A stretch of 64,000 bases of DNA from Periconia sp. R9002 (GCA_023627715.1 JAMAHW010000100.1:89237-153236), one strand, 5' to 3'. Positions 22,826 through 34,462 are shown, numbered from the stretch's first letter. The notes: generated by a model from the sequence alone, not told the origin. Numbers and translations are program-made.

Positions 22826-24650
22826 ATGGCAGATTCCTTATTGTCGACGTTTTGGGATCAACTGAATAAACGGCCTTTGACGATCAACAATATTTTCGCC
22901 AGTCTCTCTGCGCTTGTGAGTTGACAAATCAAATCTCAAAGCACTTCAAGAAGCAGTTTATAACCGCATTTAGATCGTTGTTTATATCACATCTAAAGCT
23001 CTCTACAACTTGTATCTAAGTCCGCTGTCCAAGTACCCGGGACCCAAGCTCTGGGCCATCTCCCGCTTACCATGGAATTATACCAACATGAATGGCCGCA
23101 TCAGCTGGAAAATCCGCGAACTTCACGATAAGTACGGTCCTGTTGTTAGAATCGCACCAGATGAGCTCTCGTACACGACATCGAGCGCATGGAAGAAGAT
23201 ATATGGACAGCGGAATCCCGAGTTTGTCAAGGCCCTCGACGGAAGGGGAATTGCACCCGCGAGTATTGGTGGCCAGCGCAGCTTGATGACCGAGCACCAA
23301 GATAGACATCTAAGGTTACGCCGGGCCATTGATCCAGCATTTAGTCAAAAAGCACTGTATGTTTGGTAGCCATTAATTATATTTCCGACAGATGCTGACG
23401 CGTTCTATCATTGTAGACGCGAGCAAGAAAACTACTTCCAAGACCACTCGGATAACCTTGTACAAAAGCTCAAGGAACGTTGTGCGCAAGGACCCGTTGA
23501 CATGGGCATGTGGTACAATCTCGTCGCATTCGACATTGTATCTGACCTAGCTTTTGGTGAACCATCGGGCTGTGTGAACAATCCCGATCAACCGTGGATA
23601 CAAGCCATTCTAGCCCGCGCCAAAGCTATTGTCTGGTTCCAGCTTGCCGTTCAGTACGGATTTATGGACTTACTGAACTGGTTGACGCCGAAATATGTCA
23701 CAGAGTCAAGAAAGAAACACATTGCCATGACTGAGGCGAAGTTGAAGGCACGGATAGAGGCTAAGAATCCCGGCAAGGACTTCATGTAAGTTCGCAGATT
23801 TCAGCCGAAATTATTCGAGGTCTTGCTAACGCCATGATCCCAAAGGTCCTACATCCTCGAAAATGATGAGAAATTCAATCATCTCGAACTTGTCATGCTA
23901 TCTTCTAATTTCATCGTTGCCGGCAGCGGCACTTCTGCAGGCGGCATGTCAGGCTTAACATACCTGCTCCTACGCAACCCAGACAAGCTTGACAAGCTCA
24001 AGCGAGAGATCCGCAATCTTTTTAAGACGCGCGAAGACATCACTCTCCAGGCGGTCACGGGCTGCAAATACTTGCGTGCCTGCCTCAACGAGGGCATGCG
24101 TCTCTATCCACCGACACCTGGCTCGCTGCCCCGGTTCGTTCCCGGGAAGGGCGAAATGATTGACGGCGCATGGGTCCCTGGTGGTTTCGCCGTCGGAGTC
24201 AACCAGCTGGCGGCTGGACACTCGGAGCGCAACTTCAAGCGTGCGCGGGAGTTTATTCCTGAGCGATGGTTGGAAGAAGCTGATTCGGAATTTCAGAACG
24301 ACGACCGCTCCTCTGTTCAGCCGTTTTCGTACGGCCAGAGGGCTTGCATTGGAAGATCGTAAGTTTCACAACCAAGAGGAGTCATAGAGTGATAACGTGT
24401 GCTAACTATTTTGAACTTGTAGCATGGCATATGCCGAGATGTCACTCACTATGGCAGTAAGTTTGATCCCCTTCGCAAATTGTTGAAAACGAATGTCGCA
24501 TACAGAAATGCTCACGCTTGAAAACAGAAACTCATATGGTATTTTGACTGGAAGCTGCACGACCCACAAGATGATTGGTGGAATAAGCAGGGCACCTACC
24601 TGGTATGGGAGAAGATGCCTCTACTTGTAGAGTTGAATCCTGTAGCGTAG
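22826..24650 (+). CDS. Cytochrome P450, isotrichodermin-hydroxylase-like
   Basis: Six exons: 22826-22915, 22974-23356, 23417-23785, 23846-24358, 24423-24456, 24528-24650, giving 503 residues; one exon is only 34 nt. A membrane-anchor segment near residues 20-40 is followed by the hinge YPGPKLW. The I-helix phrase is AGSGTSAGG, the ExxR segment is NEGMRLYPPTP, and the heme loop is FSYGQRACIGRS with the Cys ligand; all key residues are present. The overall layout resembles P450s of the isotrichodermin C-15 hydroxylase type common in polyketide and terpene clusters. It is divergent from the FAD oxidase, supporting a role in oxidising the PKS product. Substrate unknown. Confidence 0.9.
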
Positions 24651-25033
24651 CCACATAATTTTACTTGTGTTTTTGAATAATCGATGCTCGGATATGTAGG
24701 AGTCAGTGGTTGCTAGGCATTTCGATGTTGTGTAAAGTCCGCGAATTAGATCTAGCCGTGACAACAACCGTGATGATTCTGTCCCACAAATGAATTTGAT
24801 ATTGAATAGATCTACATATTAGCCGATAACAACTAGTCAGTAATGGTTATCGTACGAGGAAATCCGATTGTGGGTTCAGATAGAACAAGCATTAAGCCCC
24901 CAGCCTAGAATAGTGGACGTGGGCCAAGGGCTGTATCTTAGAATAGGCAAAGCGACTATTATTTAAACTAAAACGAGACGCTTTTGTGCGGCACAAGTAC
25001 ATCTTCAAATTCTTCAACAACACACCACCAAAC
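24651..25033. other. Spacer between two P450 genes
   Basis: A 383-bp interval holding the terminator of the first and promoter of the second P450; nothing else is seen. Confidence 0.5.
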
Positions 25034-26647
25034 ATGCAAACAAACCTATTCCTCGTAGCAACAGGTGTCCTATTCTTCGTTAAAATTACCCACACTTATA
25101 TCACCACCCCTCTTCTCCACCGTCTCAAAAGCCACAAACTCAACTGCGGTCCCGTTCCCTACGAGCCAACAAAATGGCCTCTAGGGATCGACGTAGTCCT
25201 CCGCAGTCTACAAGCCGACTGCGAACAACGCACGCCCGACTTCGTAGCCGCGCGCTTCGAAGCCATGGGTCGCTACACCTGGGGTCTATCCTTACTAGGG
25301 ACATCGAATCTGATTACTGCGGAGCCCCGTAACGTGCAGGCTCTGCTCGCGACGCAGTTTGACGATTTCGCCATGGGGACCGCGAGGAAGACGAATCTGA
25401 AGATTGTGCTTGGGCGGAGTATTTTTGCTGTGGATGGGAAGGCGTGGCATAGTGCGAGGGAGATGATGCGGCCGATTTTTAGTAGGGAGAATGTTTCGAG
25501 GCTGGAGTTGCTGGAGGTGCATTTGCAAAGTATGATGCGCGTCATAGAGGGAGCTGCTGGGGGACTTAGCACGGATAAGGAGGGACGAGCTTGGTCGGCG
25601 CCTGTGAGTTTGGCTACGTTGTTGCCGTGCTTGACGATGGATTCTGCGACGGAGTTGTTTCTAGGGCAGAGCACGCATTCTCTCGAGACACTCCTCGCTG
25701 GACAGTTGCAGAAGTCTGGGAAGGGCGAACATCACGAAGACACTTTCGAGCATGCTTTTGAGCGCATGCTCGCCATCCTGGGGAAAAGAATGCGCTTGCG
25801 AAGTCTCTACTGGCTCTACGGCAACACTGAACTCAAGAAATGCGTAAAAACGCTCCACAAGTTCGTCGACCACGCCATCGAAGCTGCAGACCGAGCACGA
25901 GATGAAGGCACACCGCAACTCCGCTACGATTTCCTCGATTCCCTCCGCACACGGTGCGCCGACCGTGCCGAGGTGCGCGAGCAAGTCCTCGGTCTGCTGG
26001 CCGCAGGTAGAGACACAACGGCATCCCTTATCGCATGGGTTTTCTACTGTCTGGTACGACATCCACGCGTCTACAACAAACTCCGACAAACCATCCTAGA
26101 CACATTCGGCCCCTACTCAACAGATCCCGCGGATACAATCACGTTCGCGAAACTCAAGGGCTGCGCGTACCTACAATACGTAATGAACGAGACACTCCGA
26201 CTCCACTCCGTCGTCCCATTCAACTCGCGCTGCGCAGTACGCGATACCACGCTCCCGACAGGCGGCGGACCCGATGGCTCGATGCCCGTGTTCGTGCCGA
26301 AGGGAATGGAGGTTAATTTCAGCACGCATGTGCTTCATCGACGGAAGGATCTTTGGGGCGAGGACGCAGATGAGTTTGTGCCGGAGCGGTGGGAGAAGAA
26401 GAGGGTTGGGATGGCTTGGCAGTATGTGCCGTTCAATGGTGGACCGAGGATTTGTATTGGACAGCAGTTTGCGCTTACGGAGGCTGGGTACGTGTTGGTG
26501 AGGATGCTGCAGAGGTATGATGGGGTTGAGGGGTTGGATGTTGATGCGGGACGCGATTGGCATAACTTTACGGTCGTGTGTAGTCCCGGGAGTCCGATGG
26601 ATAGAGAGGGTGCTGTGAGGTGTCGGGTGAGGGTTGCGGTTGAGTAG
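25034..26647 (+). CDS. Cytochrome P450, CYP52-like (fatty acid/alkane hydroxylase type)
   Basis: A single exon of 537 residues from ATG 25034; the frame extends upstream only through a GTG. An N-terminal membrane helix (about residues 4-25) leads to the catalytic domain. Motifs are the I-helix AAGRDTTAS, ExxR in ETLRLHSVVP, PERWEKKR, and heme loop FNGGPRICIGQQ. The AGRDTT helix and GGPRxCxG loop with an intronless gene are typical of CYP52/CYP539-type terminal hydroxylases of long chains. It could hydroxylate the polyketide chain or serve ordinary alkane or fatty acid metabolism; position next to the cluster favours but does not prove the former. Confidence 0.88.
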   Translation: MQTNLFLVATGVLFFVKITHTYITTPLLHRLKSHKLNCGPVPYEPTKWPLGIDVVLRSLQADCEQRTPDFVAARFEAMGRYTWGLSLLGTSNLITAEPRNVQALLATQFDDFAMGTARKTNLKIVLGRSIFAVDGKAWHSAREMMRPIFSRENVSRLELLEVHLQSMMRVIEGAAGGLSTDKEGRAWSAPVSLATLLPCLTMDSATELFLGQSTHSLETLLAGQLQKSGKGEHHEDTFEHAFERMLAILGKRMRLRSLYWLYGNTELKKCVKTLHKFVDHAIEAADRARDEGTPQLRYDFLDSLRTRCADRAEVREQVLGLLAAGRDTTASLIAWVFYCLVRHPRVYNKLRQTILDTFGPYSTDPADTITFAKLKGCAYLQYVMNETLRLHSVVPFNSRCAVRDTTLPTGGGPDGSMPVFVPKGMEVNFSTHVLHRRKDLWGEDADEFVPERWEKKRVGMAWQYVPFNGGPRICIGQQFALTEAGYVLVRMLQRYDGVEGLDVDAGRDWHNFTVVCSPGSPMDREGAVRCRVRVAVE

Positions 26648-27582
26648 GTTGTGTTGGTGGGCTTTGGGGAGAAGAGGTTGAGGCATTGTTCCTACTTTTT
26701 TTTTTCTTTCTTTGCGTGGGGGGTTTTCACATTACATTTTTTTCAATAATCATTGGAATGCTCTAAACTGCACAGCAGCTCGCTCTCTCACAAACTTCAA
26801 GGCAAGAAAAACAAAACTTCTTTTTACTCACCAACAACCTCTCCCTCCCCCTTCCACCTCTCAATCAAAACTCACGTCCCACACAACCCAATCTCGAAAC
26901 CATTCCCGAACCCCAACCTAGCAACCCAAGTATCCATCCCAACACGTATCAACCTAAATCGTTTACGACTCCCCAGGAACCACCTCCTCGTCCTCTCCCT
27001 CTAGTCAAACGTGCGTTCGGCCCGAAACATCTAACCCTCAACCAACCCCCCTTGCAGCACTGTTTTCGGGCCGAGAAATGCACGAGTAGCGTGCGTTGAC
27101 AACATTCCCGCGATAACTTAAAAAAAAAGTGGGGATTGATATACCCCGGGTAGCTACCTAGCTTAGTATGTAGCTTACTTAAATGAATGGCTCCGAAACT
27201 CCGGTGCTGGGAATCGTACGGTGGTGTGGGGCGCTTAGGGGGAGTAATGGAATGTTGCTTGTTGCTTTGAGGTGCGGAGAAGGACCGAGGGTGTGGTGTT
27301 GGATAATGGCGATGATTGTGTGCTGTGTGCCTGTTGTTTAGGCACGTGTTCGACATCAATCAATGGAGATGAAACGTGCGAGGTGATAAACACGATATCT
27401 TGAATGGTTTATAATAAGATACTGTAAGAAGCTGGAGGAGGTGTTTTTCAGGTGTGAAATATAGGATTTGTTGAGGTGGTTGAGGTAGATTTTTGGTTGT
27501 TCCTGTTTGCTTGCTTTTGGTTCATCTATCTACATTGATTCTTTGCAACGATTCACTGTGAACGACATCTCCCCAACCTATA
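26648..27582. other. Intergenic, repeat-poor
   Basis: Contains 3' and 5' flanks of the P450 and sulfotransferase-like genes. CT-rich stretches at 26800-27000 probably reflect promoter composition. No gene is recognised. Confidence 0.45.
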
Positions 27583-28536
27583 ATGGCTCCACCACCCCCC
27601 ATCGACGACCGCCCCAAGCGAGAACTGCAAATTCTCTCTCTAGGAATGACACGCACTGGTAAGTAACATCAACTGATGTTCAGCAACATCCAAAATCCCC
27701 ATCCAAACCCTCAATTAAACCCATCCCTCCCTCCCCCAGGCTCCGCATCCATAACCTCCGCCCTCCACACCCTCGGCTACCACAACATCCACCACGGCAT
27801 CCACACCATCTCGCACCCCCACGAATGGACCCTCCTCTCCCTCGCAGCCGACTCCTTCTTCCCCACCCTCACCACCTACACAGGCACCCCCTTCACGCGC
27901 GCCGATTGGGATGCCCTCCTCTCGCCCTACGACGGCATAACCGACATCGCCTCCTTCTTCGCCCCCCAACTCATCACCGCATACCCCACCGCCAAAGTAA
28001 TCCTCGTCGAACGCGACGTCGAGGAATGGTACCAAAGCATGGAAGACGCGATCTTCAGCACAACCTGGGGGTGGCGTGCGGATATCATAATTAATTTTTT
28101 AGGACCGCTGTATGGGTTGAATGGCGGGAAGACGATTCGGAAGATTATGTTGGGGTTTTATGGGGTGCAGAGTGTGGGGGAGATGAGGAGGGTCGCGAGG
28201 GAGAGGTATAGGAGGCATTATGAGGAGGTTAGGACGTTGGTACCTAAGGACAGGTTGTTGGAGTTTAGGTTGGAAGAGGGGTGGGGGCCGCTTTGTAAGT
28301 TTTTAGGGAAGGAGGTTCCGGATGTGCCTTTTCCGGTAAAAAATAAGCGGGAAGAGCACGTGGAGAGGGTAAGGCGGAAACAGAGTATGTTTTTTAGGTT
28401 TGTGGCGAAGAGGTTTTTCTTGAAGGGTTTGACGTGTGCTGTTGGGGCTGGGATTGTTGGGTTGGTTGTGTTGAGGTGGAGGGAGGTTAGGGGGTGGGTT
28501 GAACTTGTGGGGTTGAGATGGGGGAAGGTTTTTTGA
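27583..28536 (+). CDS. Sulfotransferase-like P-loop protein with C-terminal membrane helix
   Basis: Two exons: 27583-27658 and 27740-28536, giving 290 residues. The N-terminal nucleotide-binding loop reads LGMTRTGSASI and the second cofactor motif is LVERDVEEWYQSM, matching the fungal Sulfotransfer_4 type, often mis-titled as NAD-dependent epimerase. A hydrophobic helix near the end (GLTCAVGAGIVGLVVL) suggests a tail anchor in an internal membrane. Whether it transfers sulfate has to be treated as open. It could tailor the nearby polyketide or be unrelated. Its 3' end faces the mucin-like gene 227 bp away. Confidence 0.75.
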
Positions 28537-28607
28537 TGGGAGAGGGGGGGGGGGGGTGGATAGGACTGTATAGATATTGAGTATTGATGCATGTATTAAA
28601 TTGAATT

Positions 28608-28654
28608 TTGGAATTTGGATTGTTGCTAATACCTAAACCCAAACCAAATTCCAA
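28608..28654. repeat. Inverted repeat between convergent genes
   Basis: TTGGAATTTGG (28608-28618) and CCAAATTCCAA (28644-28654) form a perfect 11-bp stem with a 25-nt loop in the space between two convergent genes. It may shape both 3' ends. Confidence 0.5.
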
Positions 28655-28763
28655 GTCTGTCAATTCATCATCTATTGAATCTAAATTACACACTGCATTT
28701 TCATAACCAACATCAATATCAATACACGTAAAACCCATCACCATTCATACAACACCACCAAAA

Positions 28764-30917
28764 TCACACTCCCCCTACAACCCCAACAACAAACCCAGCA
28801 ACACAAACACTCAACCACCAAGACCCCTTACCCGCCAACATCGCACCCCCAGCAAAAATCTCAGGCGCATTCACACCGCTTGACGGCGCAACTACACTCC
28901 TACTCGTACTACTACTGCCGCCAGTGGAGCTCGGCACCGGCAATGTAGTCACCTGCATGGTCGCCCCGTTCCACACACTCACCACCGAGCTGCTGGCGCC
29001 GGTTTGAATGGCGATGGTGTTGCCGTCGATGATGGTCGTCGAGCCGGGGACTAACGTGCCTCCGTTAGGGAGAAGCACGCCTCCTTGGCTACCGCGGCCG
29101 CTGCCACTGGGGGCAACGGGAGAGAGCGTCAAGACGGAGCTGGAAGCTCCTACAGCGGAGCCTCCTACAGCGGAGGCAGCTGGTGGAGCGGTGGGGACGG
29201 GGACCACGCGCGTGCTTCCGTTTTCGATGATTTGAACCGCTGGCGGTGCGGCGGTGGAAGCAGGGCCGTTGTTGTTTGCATTGTTATCATTGTTGTTGTT
29301 AGTTGCGGCGGCAGGTGGGAAGACGATGGTCTGAGAACCAATGATTGTTTGGCTTCCGGGCTGGAGAGTGTTGCCGCCGGGGAGTATCACGTCCGGTGCG
29401 GAACCGCTCTGAGAAGGGGGTTGCACGGTGATGACTTGGTTGTTTCCGATAGTGATTGGGACTGGGGCCGGTGCGGGAACGGGAGATGGGTTTGGCGATA
29501 AGGTGATGAGCACTGGAGGAAGTGGGGCGGGATTGTTGGGGGGATTCTGGGGCGAGTCGTTTGAGGCAGGGGAGGTATTGGATGAAGGGGAGTTATTTGA
29601 AGAGGGTGAATCGTTCGAAGAAGGCGGGTTGTTCGAAGAAGGTGGGTTGTTCGAAGAAGGTGGGTTGTTGGAGGAAGGCGAATCATTAGGAGAAGAGGGG
29701 TTGTTAGGGGAGGAGGGGTTGTTAGGAGAAGAGGGATTATTGGAGGAAGGTGGGCTATTCGAGGGAGGATTGTTGGAAGAAGGTGGATTACTAGAGGAAG
29801 GCGGATTGTTCGACGAAGGTGGATTATCCGACGAAGGCGGGTTGTTCGACGAAGGCGGGTTGTCCGATGAAGGTGGAGGGTTATTGGAAGAAGGCGGGTT
29901 GTTAGAAGGTGGGTTGTTAGAGGGAGGATTATTAGACGGAGGGTTGTTGGAGGGAGGATCATTCGACGGGGGATCATTCGAAGGCGGAGGGTTATTCGAA
30001 GGAGGATCAGGCGGTGGAGTCTGCCCGGGCGGCGAACCACTCATCCTTATAGTCGTCGAAGCATGCGCCGTCAACGCCGTAACAGGGACATGTACAGAAG
30101 GCTGCCCCGAACCGCCCACGACACTGCACTCCCTAAGATCCGGCAACTTCTGAGTAATTGTAGGCGTGTGCTTTATCCAGTAATCAATCACTTCGGTACC
30201 GGGGGCGTCCACAGATGCGGGCTCCGTTCGAGTCGCCAGCGGCGTCTCAACGTAGCCCCATTCTGGCGAGAGTTGATAGAAACTTGGTAATCCTCCCGAT
30301 CTACTCGTCACGCAACTTGTGACACCATTTGCTCCGGTTGAAACCGTGCCGTTCACGTGAAGAAGGATTCCCACTCCAACGAATGGGGTGGGTGAGGCTC
30401 TGGGATTGATATGTTAGTCCTGCTGAACAGTGCAGGTATCTGGATTGTAACTTACACAACCGTCGTGGGTAAAGCAACAGAGGTGTTGGTACCATAGAAC
30501 GTCCTGGTATATAACAGACCACCACCCATGTCTGGTATAATGCCTGAAGGTGCCTTGACATTTGCGACGGCCGAGGAATTGTAGACGGTTGTCGTGCTAG
30601 TGATGACCGTGTTGTTGTACTGGAGATATTGGGTGATCACTGTAGCAGCCGTTGCCGTTAATGTTTGATTCCACCAGAAGTTGAGCCCGACGGTCTGTAT
30701 TGCGACTTCACAACAGTGCTGCCCAGCATTCGTGACTGTGCCTGGGAGTGCTGAGCTTGTTCTGGTCGCATTGTAGCCTGCTGTTGGTCCTTTGTTTCCA
30801 TTAGCACACAATGGATTAAGTTTGATTTGCAGATAATTAACACGTACTTTGAGCAAGAGAGCCTTGAGCGATGAGCAGCAAGCTCAGTCCGAGCGAGAGT
30901 ACTGATTGAGACATCAT
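28764..30917 (-). CDS. Secreted GPI-anchored mucin-like cell-wall protein with SNPP repeats
   Basis: Three exons on the minus strand: 30917-30848, 30789-30456, 30399-28764, giving 679 residues. A signal peptide (about residues 1-23) precedes an Asn- and Thr-rich domain containing HCCEVAIQTVGLNFWWNQT. A long segment of Pro-Ser-Asn units of the PPSSNNPPSS type follows, then Ser/Thr/Ala-rich sequence. The C-terminus has small residues followed by a hydrophobic tail, consistent with GPI anchoring. It should be heavily O-glycosylated and sit in the wall or on the plasma membrane. The repeat array predicts length differences between strains. No enzymatic domain is recognised. Confidence 0.82.
29530..29995. 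repeat. Imperfect coding minisatellite (Pro-Ser-Asn units)
   Basis: Short units of roughly 21-27 nt, such as gaaggcgggttgttcg, recur over about 460 bp inside the mucin-like gene with synonymous and length variation. The opposite strand therefore carries a spurious Glu-Gly-rich frame. Confidence 0.85.
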
Positions 30918-32132
30918 GACGGGTAAAGGGTGGATTACGCCCAAGTTCTGCGGTGGGGATCTGGCAGTGTCGCTGCTCTCGTAGAATGAGCGAAGGCCTC
31001 TTGATATTTACACCGTCGTTATCCACTCTCAGCGCCAAGGTAAGCAATGTTCCTTCTACAAACTAGTCTCCTTGAAGATACCGCTCAATCCTTGGACTCG
31101 TACATATTCCCTTCAAAAGATTGCCCATAAGCTTGGGATCCGATTGGGACCTAACTAGTCAGTGAGGTTTGGGTATAGTGCTAGAAGCACTGGTATAATT
31201 CCGGCCCCCATCTCCTTTCTAGCGCCCCAATTGCAGCTATAGATCTGGCTAGCCTTCACGTAGCCTTGACATTTAACTACCGTTCTGCGTATAGCAGGGC
31301 TGACTATAAATAAGCTGACTACCTACGAATTTTCCGATGGCGTTTCCTTGGAAGACGGCAAGAGAAGTCGATTAAACGTTTCTAGGGCTTGCATATCGTG
31401 TTGTCGCAAGATATTCAATACTACTCGCAGACCCAACACACGTAAAAGTTTTACAATAACGTCCTCAACCCCACCCTCCTTATATTTATCATCGCTATAC
31501 TATCCATCGCAAATTCATAGGTATCCCCGCCCTAAAACTCAAAACACCCCGTTTCCCACCCAACTAGCTTACCCTCGTAAGTACCATGTCGCCAAGCCCC
31601 ACTCGCCACAGCATCAAAAAAGCTTCAACGGGCAAATTACTGAAATGCACGGGATTAACCGTGCCCTTACTGTGTAAGATTTCATATCGAAGTTTTTCGC
31701 AGTCTCAGCTCAAATATACTCAATGGTCAATGGCAGCTACTTTCTTCAACCCCCCTCGTTCTCCATTTACCCCAGTCATCAATCAATGTTGTTTGTGTCT
31801 GAGGTTTCAGATACAGATGCTCCTTGTGCCGTTCATAGTAAGAAAGCATACCAAAGGGATTTGTGTTTAATAACTGCCAAGTCAGGTCCCCTCGTACTGT
31901 CCTACAAACACACCAAGTTTACTCCCTTCCACCCCCCCCAACGATGCACTCCATCCGGATCGATACTCATCAGAGAACAACACATAACCAACTACTACAT
32001 CTTTATTGAAAAAAAAAGAGACTCGATGTGCCTAATACCAGAAAATAACAATGTACAGCAACATCTGCTGACAGCCAATAAGAGCGTCTTACTACTCTAC
32101 AAGAATAAGGTATCTATCTATCTAAATATCTA
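30918..32132. other. Intergenic, no gene seen
   Basis: The mucin promoter and the 3' flank of the PPPDE gene. Several short plus frames between 31348 and 32271 have no motifs, no good codon pattern and many splice-unlike breaks; nothing is claimed. Confidence 0.45.
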
Positions 32133-34023
32133 TCACACATCCAACAAAGTCTTCACCTCCGAAATCAACGCACGATCCTCCGCCGTCTTGCCCTTGAGTT
32201 TCCCCACCGTACCAGCGGCATCCATGACTTTCCAAAGGTCCTTGACCTCTCCGTTCATGTCGGCGCAGTAAATCAGCCACCCGATGCTGATCAGTGCCAT
32301 TTTCTTCACGTCGCTCCATTCGGTGTTGTCGGACAGCGTTTCCAATAACGAAGCGAGCAGTTCGACTTGTTCGGATTCGTCGAGCTCGGTGCCGGATGGG
32401 GAAGAGGTGGTGTGGTTGGCTGTGTGTTTGTTCATGCGGATTTTGTGGTTGGAGGAGGCGAGGTTCATGGCGAGGCTGAGCGCGGAGGCTTTGAGTGCGG
32501 GGTGTTTCTCGTCGAGGAGGGCGGTGGTGAGGATGGATATTAGGGTGGATGATAGCGGTGGTGAAAGGACGTGTGGGATGAAGAGTGGGGAGTTGAAGAG
32601 ATTGCATGCTAGATGCAGTGTTGTTAACCTCAGGGGATAAGGTGCCTTTTCTCCGAGGGCGTTGACGTGCTCGAGGAGATGGGCGACGGTAGCTGGTGTT
32701 CCGGTGGCTCCCTTGTGCTCTTCGGCAAAGAATCCAGCTACACGGACGTCTGTAAGTGTGACGCGGAGCAAGTCATAGGATACGAAGAGGAGATCAGGTG
32801 GAAGCGTGGATGTGCTTTTTCGTAGGTACTCAGCAAACTGAGGGAGTTGGGTGAGTGGTGCTTCGAGAGCGCCAAAGCGTTCGCGGTTGTCGATGAAAGA
32901 AACGATCGAATGTACGGCGGGATCTACGCCTACGTCCTTGAGCTTTGCAACCAATTTCTCCAGAGGCGGCACCTTTGTGTATGTAATGGGTCGTTGACTT
33001 TGTCGCAAAAACGTGGGCACGCTCTTGGAAAGATGGGGGTTGGCAGGGAACGCCTCGTTCACAAGCATCTCGACATTAGTACGCAGCTGTCGTGGATCCG
33101 CGCCACTCCACTCGTCACGCTGATGGCCTCGTAGATATGTGACAAATGTAGGTGTCGCACGGATATGCGGATACCGGGTGCTTATGGAGCGATCCGCGTA
33201 ACTGAAATCGATTTTGAGAAATACGCATTTGTCTCCCACCTCGGCTGCGAGATCGTCATAGGGTTGATACATGATTTTACAGGGGCCACAAGTAGAGCTG
33301 GTGAAGAAGATGATGGCACTTCGATCTTTTGCAATATTCAAAAGACGATCCACAGCCTGGATAGTTGTCACGCTATTGACTTTACCAGTGGCTTCAGCTA
33401 GCGCGGTCTCGGTTGCTGACATAGGGATAGGTTTCGATACTGGTGCTCCATTACTTGCAGAACCATTTGTTGAAGGAGTCCCGGCTGGCTTCGGTGCAGG
33501 TATAGCTCCTTGTTGCGGTGTGGGTGCTTGAACGATTGGTCTCATCATGGCGTCCAAGCGAGGTTTCAACATTTGTCCAAAGGGCGTATTCAACACCGTC
33601 TGTGGTAGACTTGTGATGTGTTCTGGAATACCCTTGCCTACCAAAAACATGGCAAAGTCGTTCGAGAAGTTATTGCAGTTATGCAGGAATAAGTCATAGG
33701 CCTCTGCCGTATAAATGGACTTCAAACTCTCGAGATACTCCAGAATGACTTCCATGGGAAGCTGGGTGGTTCCCAAGGGGATGATTTCCATGGGTGCCCC
33801 ATGATGGGTAGCACCAGCACGGCATGTTTGCACGCCTTGGCCATAGTAATATTCGACAGAGTCTATCACAATCGAAGTGTGGTAGACGGCGTCAATCTGC
33901 ACGCCTACCATGGCGAGTGAAAGAGAGCGAGCCAGACCCTGCACGTGTTAGTGTACACATGTGGACATGGCTGGGGGTGCGGCGTACCTGTGAGAGGTCG
34001 TACACATACAGCTGCACATCCAT
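32133..34023 (-). CDS. PPPDE peptidase-thioredoxin-PUL domain protein
   Basis: Two exons on the minus strand: 34023-33988 and 33938-32133, giving 613 residues. The first tiny exon encodes MDVQLYVYDLSQ, the typical start of a PPPDE/DeSI domain. Catalytic residues are seen as His in AVYHTSIV and Cys in LFLHNCNNFSNDF. A thioredoxin domain follows with the intact redox motif CGPC in SSTCGPCKIMY and the cis-Pro phrase ATPTFVTY. The C-terminal third is a helical PUL-type repeat domain. PPPDE proteins are isopeptidases acting on SUMO or ubiquitin, and PUL domains bind Cdc48. A role in modifier removal linked to redox state or Cdc48 is inference; the three-domain arrangement recurs in fungi. Confidence 0.87.
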
Positions 34024-34462
34024 TGGAAATGAAATGATGGGTTGGACGGAAATTGTGTTATTGATGCTTATTTGTTTTCGTGGCAGCAGCAATGATTATT
34101 ATTGCGATTGAAGATCGTGAGACGAAAGCAAGCAAACGGATTCGAACTCGAATATTCTAGAAGATGGGATCTAGGCAGGCAATGGTTGACGTGTGAGATG
34201 CGGCAACTGTTCCAGATTCCGGTGTGGCGGTGGCGGGGCATCACAGACAGGGTAAAGCGCGCTAGCACGTGCGGTTTCGTCCGACCGTAATCAGACGTTA
34301 ACATGGCCGCAGGGTAGAATTGCACTTTTGCATTGCTCGCATGGTAGGAAACGTGCGGGGGTTTTAGATGAATGTATAAAGTACGTTAAAGAGTTGGGTG
34401 CAGCTTGCTACATGCATTCAGTCATCCCCAAATGCTATACTGTGGGCTGCGATTCCTTCAAG
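34024..34462. other. Spacer between PPPDE and ADAL genes
   Basis: 439 bp holding the PPPDE promoter and ADAL 3' end; short frames only. Confidence 0.45.

Noticed and set aside
25661..26089. 142-codon minus-strand frame inside the CYP52-like gene
   Set aside because: It is antisense to a strongly conserved P450 and has no motif.
29428..30153. A 241-codon plus-strand frame rich in Glu and Gly
   Set aside because: It is the antisense of the Pro-Ser-Asn repeat in the mucin-like gene; simple repeats keep all frames open.
31723..32271. 182-codon plus frame
   Set aside because: It overlaps the 3' end of the PPPDE gene, is low in motif content and reads through simple sequence.
34135..34160. Sequence ggattcgaactcg resembling a reversed tRNA B box
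   Set aside because: No acceptor stem, D arm or anticodon arm can be built around it on either strand.
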